A stretch of 64,000 nt of DNA. Source: an uncultured Prevotella sp. (GTDB taxonomy: Bacteria; Bacteroidota; Bacteroidia; Bacteroidales; Bacteroidaceae). The position numbers were made by a program, and so were the translations under genes. This document shows, one piece after another, positions 1 through 11,195 of this stretch; position 1 is the stretch's first letter, and each line of letters starts with the position of its first letter. The DNA lies in assembly GCF_946404925.1 (NCBI RefSeq), contig NZ_CAMJFM010000003.1, positions 62,001-126,000 on the forward strand. The letters run 5' to 3'. The notes under the pieces are model-generated. The model was not told the DNA's origin. It saw only the letters and a list, made by a program, of their open reading frames with translations, and did not search any database.

Positions 1-2
1 AG

Positions 3-71
3 CTGAGAAAGAAGAATTTTGAGCAGATTGAAGCAGAACGTCAAGCAAAAGAGGATGCTGAGAAAAGTTAA
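3..71 (+). CDS. C-terminal end of an unidentified protein (cut by window start)
   Basis: Only frame 3 is open from the window edge; the other two plus frames meet stops within the first 21 bases. It encodes 22 residues rich in Lys, Glu, Gln and Arg, ending in EDAEKS, like a charged helical tail. The stop lies about 38 bp before the tig -7 box, so this gene ends before the tig promoter. Nothing in the fragment identifies a family. It could also be chance open frame, because 69 bases is a short sample. Confidence 0.5.
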   Translation: MRKKNFEQIEAERQAKEDAEKS

Positions 72-83
72 AAAATGAAAAAC

Positions 84-116
84 TTGCTAGTATATCACCG
101 ATTATTTGTACTTTTG
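84..116 (+). promoter_or_regulatory. Promoter of tig
   Basis: TTG at 84-86 and TACTTTTG at 109-116, spaced 22 bp, match the Bacteroidetes -33/-7 pattern. The start codon lies 46 bp downstream. Confidence 0.65.
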
Positions 117-161
117 CACCTCAAATTTGAAAATATATAATATAAATAAGTACGTAAAAAG

Positions 162-1523
162 ATGAAAATTTCGTTTGAATGCGCCGACAAAATCAATGGC
201 CTGCTTACTATGACCGTTGAGAAGGCTGATTATCAGGAAGCAGTAGAAAAGACACTGAAGAATTATCGTAAGAAGGCACAGGTTCCAGGTTTCCGTCCTG
301 GTATGGTTCCTATGGGCATGATAAAGAAGCAGTATGGCACAGCAGTAAAGGTTGAAGAGGTCAACAAACTGTTGGGCGAGAAGTTGTATGAGTATGTTCG
401 CGAGAACAAGATTCAGATGCTGGGTGAGCCCCTCCCAAATCAGGAGAAGCAGGTTCCTCAGGACTTTGAGAAGGATGACGATCTGACATTCGTATTCGAC
501 ATTGCTGTAGCTCCAGAGTTCAAGGCTGAGCTTACAGGTAGAGACAAGATTGACTATTACGCAATTAAGGCAGACGATAAGCTGATTGACGATCAGGTTC
601 AGATGTACGCATCACAGGCTGGTGAGTTCGTAAAGGCTGAGGTATTCAGCGGTAACGACACCATCACAGGTGACTTGCGCGAGCTTGATGAGAACGGTAA
701 CACCAAGGAAGGTGGTATCGTGACCGAGGGTGGTATGGTTATGCCAGCATACATCAAAGCTGAGGATCAGAAGAAACTCTTCGATGGTGCTAAGCCTGGT
801 GATATCATTACCTTCAACCCAAAGAAGGCTTATCCCGAGAGCGATGCTGAGGTAGCTGCCCTGCTGAAGGTTGAGAAGGATCAGGTTAAGGATCTGGCAT
901 CTGACTTCAGCTACCAGATTACTGAGATTCGTCATTTCCAGCCTGCAGAGGTTAATCAGACTCTCTTCGATCGTGTGTTCGGCGAGGGTACTGTAAAGGA
1001 CGAGAAGGCTTTCCGCGAGAAGATTGCAGAGACCATCGCTCCACAGCTGCAGCAGAATAGCGACTACAAGTTCCTGCTTGATGTTCGTGCTCACATGGAG
1101 AAGAAGGTTGGTAAGCTGGAGTTCCCTGAGGCTCTGCTGAAGCGTGTGATGCTGCAGAACAACCAGGATAAGGGTGCTGACTATGTAGAGAAGAACTTCG
1201 AGGGTAGCATCAAGGAGCTGGCTTGGCACCTGATTAAGGAGCAGCTGGTTGCTGCTAATAATATTAAGGTAGAGGAGGCTGACCTGAAGGCTGTTGCTAA
1301 GGAGGCTATCCGTGCTCAGTTTGCTCAGTATGGTATGAGCAATGTTCCCGATGATGTACTCGAGAACTATGCAAACGAGCAGATGAAGAAGCGTGAGAAT
1401 GTTGACAATTTCGTTGATCGCGCCGTTGATGTTAAACTGACCGAAGCCCTCAAAAATGTGGTTAAGCTGAATCAAAAAGAGGTTACTTTGGAGGAGTTTA
1501 ATAAGCTGATGCAGCAAAAATAA
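162..1523 (+). CDS. tig: Trigger factor, ribosome-associated chaperone
   Basis: Trigger factor binds the ribosome at the exit tunnel and shields nascent chains. The 453-residue product has the family's usual length. The N-terminal ribosome-binding domain carries the signature region GFRPGMVPMGMIKKQYG at about residues 44-60. A poorly conserved FKBP-like middle domain follows at about 130-250, then the long helical C-terminal chaperone arms. The ATG at 162 is the first in-frame start after a clear promoter. It stands just upstream of clpP and clpX, the usual tig-clpP-clpX order. A hairpin plus T-run behind the stop suggests it is mainly monocistronic. Identity is firm; whether the FKBP-like domain keeps isomerase activity is not visible. 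Confidence 0.96.
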   Translation: MKISFECADKINGLLTMTVEKADYQEAVEKTLKNYRKKAQVPGFRPGMVPMGMIKKQYGTAVKVEEVNKLLGEKLYEYVRENKIQMLGEPLPNQEKQVPQDFEKDDDLTFVFDIAVAPEFKAELTGRDKIDYYAIKADDKLIDDQVQMYASQAGEFVKAEVFSGNDTITGDLRELDENGNTKEGGIVTEGGMVMPAYIKAEDQKKLFDGAKPGDIITFNPKKAYPESDAEVAALLKVEKDQVKDLASDFSYQITEIRHFQPAEVNQTLFDRVFGEGTVKDEKAFREKIAETIAPQLQQNSDYKFLLDVRAHMEKKVGKLEFPEALLKRVMLQNNQDKGADYVEKNFEGSIKELAWHLIKEQLVAANNIKVEEADLKAVAKEAIRAQFAQYGMSNVPDDVLENYANEQMKKRENVDNFVDRAVDVKLTEALKNVVKLNQKEVTLEEFNKLMQQK

Positions 1524-1539
1524 GCTTTTTTAGGAAAAA

Positions 1540-1575
1540 ATAACCCCAAAAATGCAAGGGTTATCGACTTTTTTA
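1540..1575 (+). terminator. Intrinsic terminator after tig
   Basis: ATAACCC (1540-1546) pairs with GGGTTAT (1558-1564) over an 11-base loop, followed within 4 bases by a run of T. The right arm also belongs to a second inverted repeat with 1609-1618. Confidence 0.6.
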
Positions 1576-1576
1576 T

Positions 1577-1584
1577 TATCTTTG
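1577..1584 (+). promoter_or_regulatory. Promoter -7 box of clpPX
   Basis: TATCTTTG at 1577-1584 matches TAnnTTTG. It sits between the arms of a 10 bp perfect inverted repeat (1559-1568 and 1609-1618), so access may be regulated. No strong -33 element is seen. Confidence 0.6.
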
Positions 1585-1649
1585 TGTTCCAAACGCAAGA
1601 TGAGGAAGGTCGATAACCTTTTCTCTGTATTAAAAAGAAAGGAAAGAAT

Positions 1650-2318
1650 ATGAATAATGACTTCAGGAAATATGCTACAAAGCATTTAGGAATGAATGGT
1701 ATGGTGCTCGACGATGTAATCAAGGCCCAGAACCAGTATATGAATCCCTATATCCTCGAGGAGCGTCAGTTGAACGTTACTCAGATGGATGTATTCTCAC
1801 GTTTGATGATGGATCGTATCATATTCCTTGGTACACAGATTGATGATTATACCGCAAATACCCTTCAGGCACAGTTGCTGTTCCTGGATTCTACCGATCC
1901 GGGTAAGGATATCTCGATATACATCAATTCGCCTGGCGGAAGTGTTACTGCCGGACTTGGAATTTATGATACCATGCAGTTTATTACCAGTGATGTTGCT
2001 ACTATCTGTACAGGTATGGCTGCATCTATGGGCGCGGTACTGCTTGTGGCCGGTGCCGAGGGAAAGCGTTCGGCTCTGCCCCACAGCCGTGTTATGATTC
2101 ACCAGCCTCTGGGCGGTGTACAGGGTCAGGCTTCGGATATCGAAATCGAGGCTAAGGAGATTCTGAAGTTTAAGAAAGAATTATATACAATCATCTCAGA
2201 GCACTCGCATACACCATATGATAAGGTTTATGCCGACTCTGACCGTAACTACTGGATGACAGCCGAGGAGGCAAAGGCTTACGGTATGATTGATGAGGTG
2301 CTCACACGTAAAAAATAA
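1650..2318 (+). CDS. clpP: ATP-dependent Clp protease proteolytic subunit
   Basis: ClpP is the serine peptidase barrel that degrades substrates unfolded by ClpX or another Clp ATPase in the cytoplasm. The 222-residue product contains the catalytic Ser in GMAASMGA (about residue 126) and the catalytic His in SRVMIHQP (about 151). An Asp in the [14 protein letters not shown] segment near the C-terminus completes the triad. The tail GMIDEVL is typical. The stop is 2 bp before clpX, so the two are surely cotranscribed. The ATG at 1650 follows an A-rich AAAGAAAGGAAAG leader. The N-terminus is somewhat longer than in E. coli ClpP and may be processed. Confidence 0.97.
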   Translation: MNNDFRKYATKHLGMNGMVLDDVIKAQNQYMNPYILEERQLNVTQMDVFSRLMMDRIIFLGTQIDDYTANTLQAQLLFLDSTDPGKDISIYINSPGGSVTAGLGIYDTMQFITSDVATICTGMAASMGAVLLVAGAEGKRSALPHSRVMIHQPLGGVQGQASDIEIEAKEILKFKKELYTIISEHSHTPYDKVYADSDRNYWMTAEEAKAYGMIDEVLTRKK

Positions 2319-2320
2319 GA

Positions 2321-3559
2321 ATGAAGAACGTTTGTAGTTTCTGTGGTAGAAGTGAAAAGGAGGTAAGGCTGTTGATTAGCGGTCTGAACGGACATATCTG
2401 TGATGATTGCGCACGTCAGGCTTACCAGATTGTGCAGGATAATTTAAAGGAGACATCAAAAACTGCCAAGACAGGAAATAACGCTGATGAGGTTGCCAAG
2501 TTGAAGGTGCCCAAGCCAAGAGAGATTAAGGAATATCTGGATCAGTATGTGATCGGACAGGATGATGCTAAGCGTTATCTGTCGGTAGCTGTTTATAACC
2601 ATTATAAGCGTTTGCAGCAGCCTGTTGACGAAGATGGCGTTGAGATTGAGAAGAGTAATATCATCATGGTGGGTAGCACCGGAACGGGAAAGACCCTTCT
2701 GGCACGTACCATTGCCAAGTTGCTCGATGTGCCCTTCACCATCGTTGATGCTACGGTATTTACCGAGGCTGGTTATGTGGGTGAGGATGTGGAGAGCATC
2801 CTTACACGTCTTCTGCAGGTGGCCGACTATAATGTTGAGTCAGCCCAGCGTGGAATTGTATTTATCGACGAGATTGACAAGATAGCCCGAAAGGCTGACA
2901 ACCCATCGATTACCCGCGACGTGAGCGGTGAGGGTGTACAGCAGGGATTGTTGAAATTATTGGAGGGTACTATCGTGAACGTTCCACCTAAGGGCGGACG
3001 TAAGCATCCAGATCAGGATTATATTCACGTTGACACCCGCAATATACTGTTTATCTGCGGCGGTGCCTTCGATGGTATCGAACGCAAGATAGCCCAGCGT
3101 TTGAACACCCATGTGGTGGGATATAACTCGGTGACAAACGTCAGAAAGATTGATAAGAACGACCTGATGCAGTATATCGTTCCTCAGGATTTGAAGTCGT
3201 TCGGACTGATTCCTGAGATTATCGGTCGTCTGCCGGTGCTTACTCATCTGAATCCTCTGGATCGTGAGGCATTGGAGAAGATTCTGACCGAGCCTAAGAA
3301 CTCTATTATCCGTCAGTATAAGAAACTCTTTGAGATGGATGGCGTAGAGCTTACCTTCGACAAGGAGGCTCTTGATGCTCTGGTTGATAAGGCAGTTGAG
3401 TATAAACTTGGTGCCCGTGGATTGCGTTCTATCGTTGAGAGCGTGATGATGGATGCCATGTACGACATGCCTTCAAAGAAGACCAAGAAGTTTAAGGTTA
3501 CTGCCGACTATGTTGAAAAGCAGTTGGCTAAATCGTATCTTCAGAAATTAGAAGCCTAA
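2321..3559 (+). CDS. clpX: Clp protease ATP-binding subunit ClpX
   Basis: ClpX is a hexameric AAA+ unfoldase that recognises tagged proteins and threads them into ClpP. The 412-residue protein begins with a four-Cys zinc finger (CSFCGRS then HICDDC, residues about 5-28). The AAA+ core has Walker A GSTGTGKT at about 118-125 and Walker B VFIDEIDK at about 182-189. The sensor/arginine-finger region is [10 protein letters not shown] near residue 370. The start follows the clpP stop by 2 bp and the length is normal, so it should be functional. Confidence 0.97.
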   Translation: MKNVCSFCGRSEKEVRLLISGLNGHICDDCARQAYQIVQDNLKETSKTAKTGNNADEVAKLKVPKPREIKEYLDQYVIGQDDAKRYLSVAVYNHYKRLQQPVDEDGVEIEKSNIIMVGSTGTGKTLLARTIAKLLDVPFTIVDATVFTEAGYVGEDVESILTRLLQVADYNVESAQRGIVFIDEIDKIARKADNPSITRDVSGEGVQQGLLKLLEGTIVNVPPKGGRKHPDQDYIHVDTRNILFICGGAFDGIERKIAQRLNTHVVGYNSVTNVRKIDKNDLMQYIVPQDLKSFGLIPEIIGRLPVLTHLNPLDREALEKILTEPKNSIIRQYKKLFEMDGVELTFDKEALDALVDKAVEYKLGARGLRSIVESVMMDAMYDMPSKKTKKFKVTADYVEKQLAKSYLQKLEA

Positions 3560-3572
3560 CTAACTAAGATAT

Positions 3573-5753
3573 ATGAGTAACAATAAGAATCTCACAGCAG
3601 CCCTGAAGAAGTACTTTGGATTTGATACTTTCAAAGGCGATCAGGAGCGTATCATCCAGAATCTGATGGATGGAAACGACACCTTTGTGTTGATGCCTAC
3701 GGGTGGCGGAAAATCGTTGTGCTACCAGTTGCCATCGTTGCTGATGGAGGGTACGGCCATCGTTATCTCGCCTCTGATAGCGTTGATGAAGAATCAGGTC
3801 GACGTTATCTCGAGCCTCAGTGAGGTAGAGGGAACGGCGCACTACCTGAACTCATCGCTTAACAAGGCTGCCATCGATCAGGTAAAAACAGATGTGATTG
3901 CCGGACGTACCAAGTTGCTGTATGTAGCACCTGAGTCGCTGACAAAAGAGGAAAACGTAGAGTTCCTTAGATCGGTAAAGATTTCATTCTATGCCATCGA
4001 TGAGGCTCATTGTATCTCAGAATGGGGACATGATTTCCGTCCTGAGTATCGTAAGATTCGTCCGATAGTAGACGAGATAGGTAAGGCGCCTATCATTGCC
4101 CTTACCGCTACAGCCACCGATAAGGTGCGTACCGATATTAAGAAGAATCTGGGAATTGTTGATGCTACCGAGTTCAAGAGTTCGTTTAACCGTCCGAACC
4201 TGTATTACGAGGTACGCCCAAAGACTCAGAATGTAGATAAGGATATCATCAAGTTCATCAAACAACACCCTGGCAAGAGTGGTATCATCTATTGCTTGTC
4301 GCGTAAGAAGGTTGAGGAACTTGCCGCCATTCTGCGTGCCAACGATATCAAGGCTGCCGCTTATCATGCAGGTCTTGATAGCAACACCCGTTCGAACACT
4401 CAGGACGAGTTCCTGATGGAGAACATTGATGTGATCGTGGCTACCATCGCATTTGGTATGGGTATCGACAAGCCAGATGTAAGATTCGTTATCCACTACG
4501 ATATCCCCAAGTCGCTCGAAGGCTACTATCAGGAAACTGGTCGTGCCGGACGTGACGGCGGCGAAGGTATCTGTCTGGCATTCTATTCGTATAAGGACTT
4601 GCAGAAACTCGATAAGTTTATGGAGGGCAAACCTGTGGCCGAGCAGGACATTGGTCGCCAGCTGTTGGTTGAGACTGCTGCTTACGCCGAGACAAGTGTT
4701 TGTCGCCGAAAGATGCTGTTGCACTACTTTGGCGAGACTTACGAGAAGGATAATTGCGGCAATTGCGACAACTGCTTGCATCCAAAGACCAAGATTGAGG
4801 CTCAGGATCAGTTGGTTATCGTGCTTAAGTCTATCCAGGCCATCAAGGAGAACTTCCGTTCAGATTATGTCATCGACTTTATTATAGGTAAGGAGACTGA
4901 GGAGATTCTGGCTCACCACCACGAACAGCAAGAGTTGTTTGGTGCTGGTGCCGATGACGATGAGAAGATTTGGAACCCCGTCATCCGTCAGGCTCTGATA
5001 GCCGGATTCCTTAAGAAAGAGGTAGAGAACTACGGATTGCTCAAGATTACCTCGGCCGGTAAGAAGTTTCTCAAGAATCCTACATCGTTCATGATTGTGA
5101 AGGATGCCGAGTTCAGCGACTACGATGATTCGGCCGATCACGAGGGAGGTGTTAGCTCGCTCGACCCAGTGCTCACGGCGATGCTTCGCGACCTGCGTAA
5201 GAAGTGGTCAAAGCAGTTGTCTCGTCCACCATACGTCATCTTCCAGGATGTGTCAATCGACCAGATGGCTACCGACTATCCTATCACGCTCGAGGAACTG
5301 AAGAATATCCAGGGCGTGGGCGAGGGTAAGGTCAAGCAGCCATACGCTCAGGAGTTTGTTGACTTGATCAAGGCTTACTGCGAGGAGAACGAGATTGAGC
5401 GCCAGGTTGACATGCGCGTTCGTACGGTAGCTAAGAAGTCGATGCTTAAAGTAAAAATTATCCAGAGTATCGACCGCCAGATAGCACTCGATGACATCGC
5501 CGATGCTCAGGGTATTGAGTTCGAGGAGTTGCTTGATGAGGTTGAGGCTATCGTATATAGCGGCACCAAACTTGACATCGACTACTTCCTCGAAGAAGTG
5601 ATGGACGAAGATCATATCGATGATATCTACGATTACTTTGCCGAGAGTGAGACCGATAAACTGAGTGTGGCCGAAGAGGAGCTCGGTGAGGATTACTCGG
5701 AGGATGAGATTCGTCTGGTACGTGTCAAGTTCATTTCGGAAATGGCAAACTAA
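3573..5753 (+). CDS. recQ: ATP-dependent DNA helicase RecQ
   Basis: RecQ unwinds DNA 3' to 5' during recombination and fork repair. The 726-residue protein has Walker A MPTGGGKSLCYQ near residue 40 and the DEAH box with its RecQ-specific loop, IDEAHCISEWGHDFRPEYR, near 140. The second helicase half contains GMGIDKPDVRFVIHYDIPKS and ETGRAGRDG. The zinc-binding cysteines (CRRKMLLHYFGE followed by CGNCDNC) and a winged-helix region follow. An HRDC domain lies at about 520-600 and an acidic extension of about 120 residues closes the protein; the latter makes it longer than E. coli RecQ. It starts 13 bp after clpX and may share its transcript. Confidence 0.95.
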   Translation: MSNNKNLTAALKKYFGFDTFKGDQERIIQNLMDGNDTFVLMPTGGGKSLCYQLPSLLMEGTAIVISPLIALMKNQVDVISSLSEVEGTAHYLNSSLNKAAIDQVKTDVIAGRTKLLYVAPESLTKEENVEFLRSVKISFYAIDEAHCISEWGHDFRPEYRKIRPIVDEIGKAPIIALTATATDKVRTDIKKNLGIVDATEFKSSFNRPNLYYEVRPKTQNVDKDIIKFIKQHPGKSGIIYCLSRKKVEELAAILRANDIKAAAYHAGLDSNTRSNTQDEFLMENIDVIVATIAFGMGIDKPDVRFVIHYDIPKSLEGYYQETGRAGRDGGEGICLAFYSYKDLQKLDKFMEGKPVAEQDIGRQLLVETAAYAETSVCRRKMLLHYFGETYEKDNCGNCDNCLHPKTKIEAQDQLVIVLKSIQAIKENFRSDYVIDFIIGKETEEILAHHHEQQELFGAGADDDEKIWNPVIRQALIAGFLKKEVENYGLLKITSAGKKFLKNPTSFMIVKDAEFSDYDDSADHEGGVSSLDPVLTAMLRDLRKKWSKQLSRPPYVIFQDVSIDQMATDYPITLEELKNIQGVGEGKVKQPYAQEFVDLIKAYCEENEIERQVDMRVRTVAKKSMLKVKIIQSIDRQIALDDIADAQGIEFEELLDEVEAIVYSGTKLDIDYFLEEVMDEDHIDDIYDYFAESETDKLSVAEEELGEDYSEDEIRLVRVKFISEMAN

Positions 5754-5757
5754 TTTG

Positions 5758-6816
5758 ATGATGAAGAAACTTTTATTCATAGTGTTGGGCGCCTTATTGG
5801 TTGCCCAACCTGTAGATGCACAGTTTTTTAAGAAACTGTTTAAGAAGAAGGCAAAGACCGAGAAGAAAAAGAAGTCGGCATCTAAAGCCGATGGCATAGA
5901 TGATGAGGCTCAGGTTGCTATGGCCGATTGGGTTACAGCGACCGATAACCAGAATAATCGCAATGCCTTCCTTAATATCCCTTTGGGTATCAAGGCCGAT
6001 CGTTTTGAGAAGCTGCTGCTTGAGCAGAGCTTTGCCGAGCGCAAAGCCGATGGCAAACAGACGGCTAAGTCGTATATCTACGAGGGCGATGTGTATGGTT
6101 CAAAGTCGGTTGTAACCTTGGTCACTACCGATCAGACATCACGTGTTTATGCTGTAGATGTAGAGGAGCAGCAGGTTTATCCATCGCTCCAGGCCGTTCA
6201 GGCGCGATTTCAGGAGGTAAAGACTCAGCTTACCGCCGTTTATGGACAAGGTTTCGTTGATAATCAGGGTGAGGCTTATACCATCCAGACCCGCTTGGGA
6301 ACCGTCAGTCTTCATTACGAGCGTGGCTCGTTAACCAGTAGCTACACCATCGGTTTTACTATCGATGATGCTAAGGCCTATCAGATGGGTTATGGTGAGA
6401 TGGATGCCGAGGATAAGGAATACGAAGCCGCACCACGTGGCATCGAGAACGGATTGGCCCAGGCTTGTCATCATACCGACCTTGTTGGGCTGGGTGTGAA
6501 ACTGGCGCAGAACCGTCAGCTTAAAACGGCCCAAACCGTACTCCGCAGCTATGATTATAAGATAGGTAAGGTTACTGCTAAGGCTGTGCCCGCCACCTTT
6601 GTTATGAACGATTATCAGGCATCGGTAAATCTGGCTCGCAAAAAGCAGTCGATAACATCTATTGCCATCACCGCAACCGATGATGTCGCCGCTATCTGCA
6701 AGGATCTGCAGACCTACGGATTTACATCTTCCGACCAGAAGACGTGGCGCCAAGGCAATATGACGGTCGTAGTTTCTACCGACAAACAGGGCAGGGTAGT
6801 CGTTACACTACGTTAA
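5758..6816 (+). CDS. Secreted protein of unknown function
   Basis: I do not recognise the family. The start is placed at the ATGATG at 5758, 4 bp after the recQ stop, because the frame then opens with a good signal peptide (MMKKLLFIVLGALLVAQPVDA, cleavage probably before QFF). A longer in-frame start inside recQ is unlikely. The mature N-terminus is very basic (KKLFKKKAKTEKKKKSASK). The remaining 300 residues look like two related alpha/beta halves with no cysteine-rich, metal or catalytic motif that I can name. Export to the periplasm or envelope is likely. It probably rides on the recQ transcript; no promoter is seen in the gap. Confidence 0.8.
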   Translation: MMKKLLFIVLGALLVAQPVDAQFFKKLFKKKAKTEKKKKSASKADGIDDEAQVAMADWVTATDNQNNRNAFLNIPLGIKADRFEKLLLEQSFAERKADGKQTAKSYIYEGDVYGSKSVVTLVTTDQTSRVYAVDVEEQQVYPSLQAVQARFQEVKTQLTAVYGQGFVDNQGEAYTIQTRLGTVSLHYERGSLTSSYTIGFTIDDAKAYQMGYGEMDAEDKEYEAAPRGIENGLAQACHHTDLVGLGVKLAQNRQLKTAQTVLRSYDYKIGKVTAKAVPATFVMNDYQASVNLARKKQSITSIAITATDDVAAICKDLQTYGFTSSDQKTWRQGNMTVVVSTDKQGRVVVTLR

Positions 6817-6842
6817 ATCCTATTAATAATAGGATAAAACGC

Positions 6843-6872
6843 TTGCCATCTCGGAAAAAATGAGTAATTTTG
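6843..6872 (+). promoter_or_regulatory. Promoter of guaB
   Basis: TTG (6843-6845) and TAATTTTG (6865-6872) are spaced 19 bp, a strong Bacteroidetes promoter match. The guaB ATG lies 30 bp after the end of the -7 box. Confidence 0.75.
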
Positions 6873-6889
6873 CACGCAATAAAATTTAA

Positions 6890-8383
<1,494 letters not shown>

Positions 8384-8385
8384 TA

Positions 8386-9819
8386 ATGAGAAAGCTCACC
8401 ATAGCCCTTTCCTTGTTTGCTGCGATAACTTCGCAGCAAACATTGGCACAGTCGTCCGATCCTACGGTGATGACTATCAATGGAGTGCCCGTATCGCGTT
8501 CAGAGTTTGAGTATTCGTACAACAAGAACAACGGCGAAGGGGTTATTGATAAACTTTCTGTCGATGAGTATGTTACCTTATTTATTAATTATAAGCTGAA
8601 GGTGACTGCTGCTCTCGACGCCAAACTCGATACGTTGTCGTCGTTCCGTCAGGAATACGCCATGTACCGTGACCAACAGGTAAAACCCACTATGGTTACC
8701 GATGCCGAAGTGTTGACCGAGGCTCAGCTGATGTACGATCGTACCAAGGCGATGATTGGTAACCGCGGATTGGTTCGTCCTGCACACATCCTGCTCAAGT
8801 TATCGACCAAGGCAACGGCTCAGCAGCAGGAAATTACCAAACAACGCATCGACTCCATTTACAATGCCCTGCAGGGTGGGGCCGACTTTGCTGAAATGGC
8901 AAAGAAGGTTTCCGACGATCCCGGTTCGGCAGCTCGTGGAGGCGAGTTGCCTTGGATAGCGCCATCGCAAACGCTCAAGGAGTTTGAGGATGTTGCCTAT
9001 TCGTTGGCGCCCGGCGAGATGAGCAAACCATTCCTGAGTCCTGTGGGCTATCACATCATTCTGATGAAGGAGCGCAAGCAGCTCGAGCCATTCGACTCAC
9101 TCAAGCAGACCATTGTGGCATCGTTGGAGCGTCGCGGCATCCGCAACGATATTGCCGATATGAAGTTGCGCCGCAAGGTTACTGAGTCGGACGGAAAACT
9201 CACAGCCGATCAGGTGATGCAGCAGCAGTCTGACTCGCTTGCTGCTACCGATAGCGAATTGAAATACCTGTTCCAGGAGTATCACGACGGACTCTTGCTC
9301 TACGAGATCAGTAGTCGCGAGGTGTGGGATAAGGCTTCGCAGGATGAGGCCGCCCTCAAGGCCTGGTTCGATACCCATAAGAAGAGCTATGCTTATAGTG
9401 AACCTCGCTATAAAGGTATGGCCTATCACGTCAAGACCAAGCAAGATGTCAAGGCGGTCAAGAACTGCGTTAAGAATCTGCCATTCGATCAGTGGGCTGA
9501 GGCGCTCCGCACCACCTTCAATCCCGATTCAATCATCCGCATCCGTGTGGAGAAGGGTATCTTTAAGCCCGGCGATAATGCTACCGTCGACAAGATGGTG
9601 TTCAAACAGGCTGTTTCGGCTACGCCCGATGCCAATTACCCTATCGATGCCGTATATGGCAAGAAGGTGAAGCGCCCCGACGATTATACCGATGTGCGCC
9701 AGCAGGTTGTTGAGGATCTGCAGGATTACCTCGAAAAGGAGTGGGTAGCCGACTTGCGCCGTCGTTACCAGGTTGAAGTTAATAAAGAAGTATTGAAAAC
9801 AGTAAATAAACATCTATGA
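8386..9819 (+). CDS. Periplasmic parvulin-type peptidyl-prolyl isomerase (first of two)
   Basis: The 477-residue product is a periplasmic foldase-like protein. It has a signal peptide (MRKLTIALSLFAAITSQQTLAQ) and a parvulin domain at about residues 125-230 (RPAHILLKL through DDPGSAARGGELPWI to PVGYHIILMKERK). A long alpha-helical region follows that resembles a second, degenerate isomerase or substrate-binding module. Such proteins assist outer-membrane protein folding. The start is taken at ATG 8386, 2 bp after guaB; a TTG two codons earlier is less likely. The stop overlaps the next gene by 4 bp (ATGA), so translation is coupled to a second parvulin gene. Confidence 0.88.
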   Translation: MRKLTIALSLFAAITSQQTLAQSSDPTVMTINGVPVSRSEFEYSYNKNNGEGVIDKLSVDEYVTLFINYKLKVTAALDAKLDTLSSFRQEYAMYRDQQVKPTMVTDAEVLTEAQLMYDRTKAMIGNRGLVRPAHILLKLSTKATAQQQEITKQRIDSIYNALQGGADFAEMAKKVSDDPGSAARGGELPWIAPSQTLKEFEDVAYSLAPGEMSKPFLSPVGYHIILMKERKQLEPFDSLKQTIVASLERRGIRNDIADMKLRRKVTESDGKLTADQVMQQQSDSLAATDSELKYLFQEYHDGLLLYEISSREVWDKASQDEAALKAWFDTHKKSYAYSEPRYKGMAYHVKTKQDVKAVKNCVKNLPFDQWAEALRTTFNPDSIIRIRVEKGIFKPGDNATVDKMVFKQAVSATPDANYPIDAVYGKKVKRPDDYTDVRQQVVEDLQDYLEKEWVADLRRRYQVEVNKEVLKTVNKHL

Positions 9820-11195
9820 GTATTATAAGGAAAGTTATGACCCTGGCGCTTCTGGCTCTGCCATTGTTGGTTCAGGCTCAGAAGAAGGATTCTATTGGTA
9901 CTATTATCGACGAGGTAGTATGGGTGGTTGGCGATGACGCCATCCTCCGTTCTGATGTTGAGCAGATGCGTATGCAGGCCGCTATGGAGGGTGTCAAGTG
10001 GAGTGGAAACCCCGATTGCACCATCCCCGAGCAGATTGCCGTGCAGAAGTTGTTCAAACACCAGGCCCAGATTGATAGTATCGAGGTGACCGATGCTGAT
10101 GTAGCAGCCGAGGTAGAGCAGCAGATTGCCTACTGGCTCGAGATGGTCGACGGTTCGCGTGAGCGTCTTGAGGAATACAAGCATCAGAATCTTCAGCAGA
10201 TACGTGCCGACCTCCGCGAGGAGATGAAGGATCGTACTATGGTGCAGAAGATGCGTCAGAAGCTGGTTGAGGATATTGCCGTAACTCCAGCTGAGGTGCG
10301 CCGCTACTTCAGCAACCTGCCTCAGGATAGCATCCCGTTTGTACCCACCGAGGTCGAGGTTCAGATTGTGCAGATAACCCCGAAAATCGATATCGAGGAG
10401 ATTAACCGCGTCAAGGACGAGTTGCGTAGCTATACCGACCGTGTAAACAAGGGCGAAACCCGATTCCAGACTCTGGCTCAGCTATATTCTGAGGATCCAG
10501 GTTCGGCTCGTCGTGGTGGTGAGCTTGGCCTGATGGGCCGAGGCACACTCGATCCTGCCTTTGCTCAGGTGGCTTTCAACCTCACCGACCCAAAGAAGGT
10601 GTCGAAGATTGTAGAGTCTGAGTTTGGCTTTCATATCATTCAGCTCATCGAGAAGCGTGGCGATAAGGTAAACGTGCGCCACATTCTGCGCAAGCCTGTT
10701 GTTTCTGACGAGGCTGTTCAGAAAACCATCGCCCGTCTGGATTCTATCGCCGACGATCTGCGTGCCGAGAAGTTCACTTTCGAGGATGCCGCATCGCTCA
10801 TCTCTGACGATAAGGATACCCGTAATGCCAAGGGACTGCTTAGCACCGATATGATGAAGACCGGTAAGACCTCTTCGAAGTTCCGTATGCAGGATCTGCC
10901 AGCCGAGATTGCCAAAGCTGTTGATACACTGAAGGTTGGCGAGATTTCGCATGCATTCCAGATGATTAACCAGCGCGGTAAAACCGTCTGCGTGATAGCT
11001 AAGCTTAAGAGTCGTACCGAGGGCCATCGCGCCACCGTTACCGAGGATTTCCAGACGCTGAAGGATGTGGTGCTCAACAAGCGCCGCGAGGAGTGCATCC
11101 ATAAGTGGGTGGTTGATAAGATCAAGACTACCTATACCCGTCTTAACGACGACTTCAAGGATTGCCAATTTGAATTTGAGGGATGGATAAAGTAA
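9816..11195 (+). CDS. SurA-like periplasmic chaperone/peptidyl-prolyl isomerase
   Basis: Of the two neighbouring parvulins this one is closer to SurA. After the signal peptide (MSIIRKVMTLALLALPLLVQA) comes a SurA N-domain (IIDEVVWVVGDDAILRSDVEQ). A first parvulin domain spans about residues 170-290 (VQIVQITPK through DPGSARRGGELG to FGFHIIQLIEKRG). A second, weaker one begins with VNVRHILRKP near 285. SurA chaperones unfolded barrel proteins from the Sec exit to the Bam complex. Its start overlaps the previous stop by 4 bp, and its end overlaps the OstA-like gene by 13 bp, so the three envelope genes look like one module. Confidence 0.88.
   Translation: MSIIRKVMTLALLALPLLVQAQKKDSIGTIIDEVVWVVGDDAILRSDVEQMRMQAAMEGVKWSGNPDCTIPEQIAVQKLFKHQAQIDSIEVTDADVAAEVEQQIAYWLEMVDGSRERLEEYKHQNLQQIRADLREEMKDRTMVQKMRQKLVEDIAVTPAEVRRYFSNLPQDSIPFVPTEVEVQIVQITPKIDIEEINRVKDELRSYTDRVNKGETRFQTLAQLYSEDPGSARRGGELGLMGRGTLDPAFAQVAFNLTDPKKVSKIVESEFGFHIIQLIEKRGDKVNVRHILRKPVVSDEAVQKTIARLDSIADDLRAEKFTFEDAASLISDDKDTRNAKGLLSTDMMKTGKTSSKFRMQDLPAEIAKAVDTLKVGEISHAFQMINQRGKTVCVIAKLKSRTEGHRATVTEDFQTLKDVVLNKRREECIHKWVVDKIKTTYTRLNDDFKDCQFEFEGWIK

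Noticed and set aside
612..1517. A 301-codon minus-strand frame opposite tig.
   Set aside because: Codon-bias shadow of tig; Leu-rich without any domain.
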